The position numbers and the translations under genes are program-made. Below the pieces are notes generated by a model. The model searched no databases, had not been told where the DNA came from, and was given only the letters and a program-made list of their open reading frames with translations. Positions 36,912 through 37,853 of a stretch of 37,853 bases of DNA are shown here, piece after piece. The DNA is from Fibrobacter sp. (lineage in GTDB: Bacteria; Fibrobacterota; Fibrobacteria; Fibrobacterales; Fibrobacteraceae): positions 1 through 37,853 of the forward strand of contig JAKSIF010000026.1 in the NCBI GenBank assembly GCA_024398965.1. Reading direction: 5' to 3'. Numbering within the stretch: the first letter of the stretch is position 1; each line of letters opens with the position of its first letter.

Positions 36912-37853
36912 GTGAGCGCTTTGCAAATCAAGCATTTGTTCGGGCTCCAGGGCGTGTCCAAGCAGGACATCCGCACTATTTTGGACCATGCAAAACAGTT
37001 CCGTGAAATTCTGGAACGCCCGGTAAAGAAGGTTCCTAGCCTTCGCGGCATGACCGTGGTGAACCTGTTCTTCGAAAACAGCACCCGTACCCGCACCAGT
37101 TTTGAACTGGCAGAAAAGCGCCTCTCCGCAGACACCGTGAACTTCACTACCGCAAGTTCCAGCGTGAAGAAGGGCGAGACTCTGGTGGATACCCTCCGCA
37201 ACATCGAGTCCATGAAGATTGATATCGTGGTTGTCCGCCACAAGGGAACAGGCGTTCCCAAGTTCCTGGCTGAACACAGCAACGCCATCGTGGTGAACGC
37301 TGGCGACGGCGCCCACGAACATCCTACCCAGGGTCTTCTGGACATGCTCACCATTGAAGAAAAGCTTGGCACTCTCGAAGGCAAGAAGGTGGCAATCATC
37401 GGTGACATCCGCCATAGCCGCGTGGCCCGCTCTAACATCTGGGGCATGACCACCATGGGCGCTCACGTGACCCTCTGCGGCCCCAGCACCCTGGTTCCCC
37501 GCAATACCGAACTGCTGCAGTATCCCGAACTGGCGGGCTCCGTCAGCTGGGAAACCGATGTAAAGAAGGCTGTTGCCGACGCCGATGCCGTTATCGCTCT
37601 TCGCTTGCAGAACGAACGTATGGACGACGCGCTTCTCCCCAGCACCCGCGAATACCGCAACTTCTTTGGCATTACCGAAGAGGTGCTTGCTTGCTGCAAG
37701 GACAAGGTGATTATCATGCATCCGGGTCCCATTAACCGCGGTGTGGAACTGGATTCCGATATCGCCGACGGTGAACATTCCGTTATTCTCGATCAGGTGA
37801 CCAACGGCGTCGCTGTCCGTATGGCTGTTCTCTTCCTTTTGGCTGGAGGTCGT
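36912..37853 (+). CDS. pyrB: aspartate carbamoyltransferase catalytic subunit (3' end cut by window)
   Basis: An open frame of 314 codons from a GTG at 36912, running off the right edge without a stop. It joins carbamoyl phosphate and aspartate, the committed step of pyrimidine synthesis. The carbamoyl-phosphate loop FFENSTRTRTSFELAEKRL (about 51-69) and SSSVKKGETL (about 79-88) are present, as are the aspartate-side blocks GDGAHEHPTQGLLD (about 132-145), GDIRHSRVARSN and HPGPINRG. GGAGG in the end of pyrR, 7 bases upstream, is the ribosome binding site. Length so far is near the usual 305-315 residues, so very little is missing. Probably cotranscribed with pyrR. Confidence 0.96.
   Translation, partial: MSALQIKHLFGLQGVSKQDIRTILDHAKQFREILERPVKKVPSLRGMTVVNLFFENSTRTRTSFELAEKRLSADTVNFTTASSSVKKGETLVDTLRNIESMKIDIVVVRHKGTGVPKFLAEHSNAIVVNAGDGAHEHPTQGLLDMLTIEEKLGTLEGKKVAIIGDIRHSRVARSNIWGMTTMGAHVTLCGPSTLVPRNTELLQYPELAGSVSWETDVKKAVADADAVIALRLQNERMDDALLPSTREYRNFFGITEEVLACCKDKVIIMHPGPINRGVELDSDIADGEHSVILDQVTNGVAVRMAVLFLLAGGR

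Noticed and set aside
36317-37778. Two long minus-strand open frames across pyrR and pyrB
   Set aside because: They are antisense to pyrR and pyrB, whose motifs are complete; no independent support.

Overview
The window looks like chromosomal DNA of a Fibrobacter species or close relative. The best evidence is the FISUMP (Fibrobacter succinogenes major paralogous, Fib_succ_major) domain, present three times in two genes at 30.0-32.6 kb. Other signs fit: Gram-negative envelope genes (LptD, CcsBA), many secreted proteins and lipoproteins, Asp-rich lipoprotein linkers and type B L31. No similarity search was possible, so families are called from motifs read by eye.

Layout. 1-9.9 kb: a YeiH-type transporter (cut by the left edge) and a DUF5662 gene on the minus strand, then a plus-strand run of metallophosphoesterase, a GIY-YIG protein boxed by inverted dispersed repeats, CcsBA cytochrome c synthase, dGTPase, HAD nucleotidase, metal ABC permease and two secreted proteins. 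10-20 kb: lptD, maf, a rodZ-like gene, hisB, a LysM lipoprotein, rpmE2, two lipoproteins, a DUF2334 deacetylase-like gene and uppP, separated by clear terminators. 20-26.9 kb: an AbiE-type toxin-antitoxin pair behind a 59-bp dyad, htpG behind a textbook sigma-54 promoter motif, an M23 peptidase, tRNA-Ala(GGC) and a cyclophilin.

27-36.2 kb is the accessory part. A SIR2-like protein with a sirtuin zinc ribbon lies between two unrecognised genes that share a domain. Next come a two-domain FISUMP protein, a gene joining a MutS-like N-terminus to an Avd-like four-helix bundle, and a second FISUMP protein. Avd is the accessory protein of diversity-generating retroelements (DGRs), and FISUMP is a known C-type-lectin-like DGR target. 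The FISUMP 3' ends diverge strongly between constant borders, are rich in NNC codons, and are followed by hairpins and a shared 3' flank. I read this as a DGR target and accessory cassette whose reverse transcriptase and template repeat lie outside the window or are lost. After it come the remnant of a DUF4143 ATPase gene, a three-gene HipBST kinase toxin-antitoxin module with palindromic operators, and an intact DUF4143 ATPase gene. Both the intact gene and the remnant have upstream repeats spaced about 33 bp apart.

36.3-37.9 kb returns to core genes: pyrR (with a hairpin over its ribosome binding site) and pyrB, cut by the right edge.
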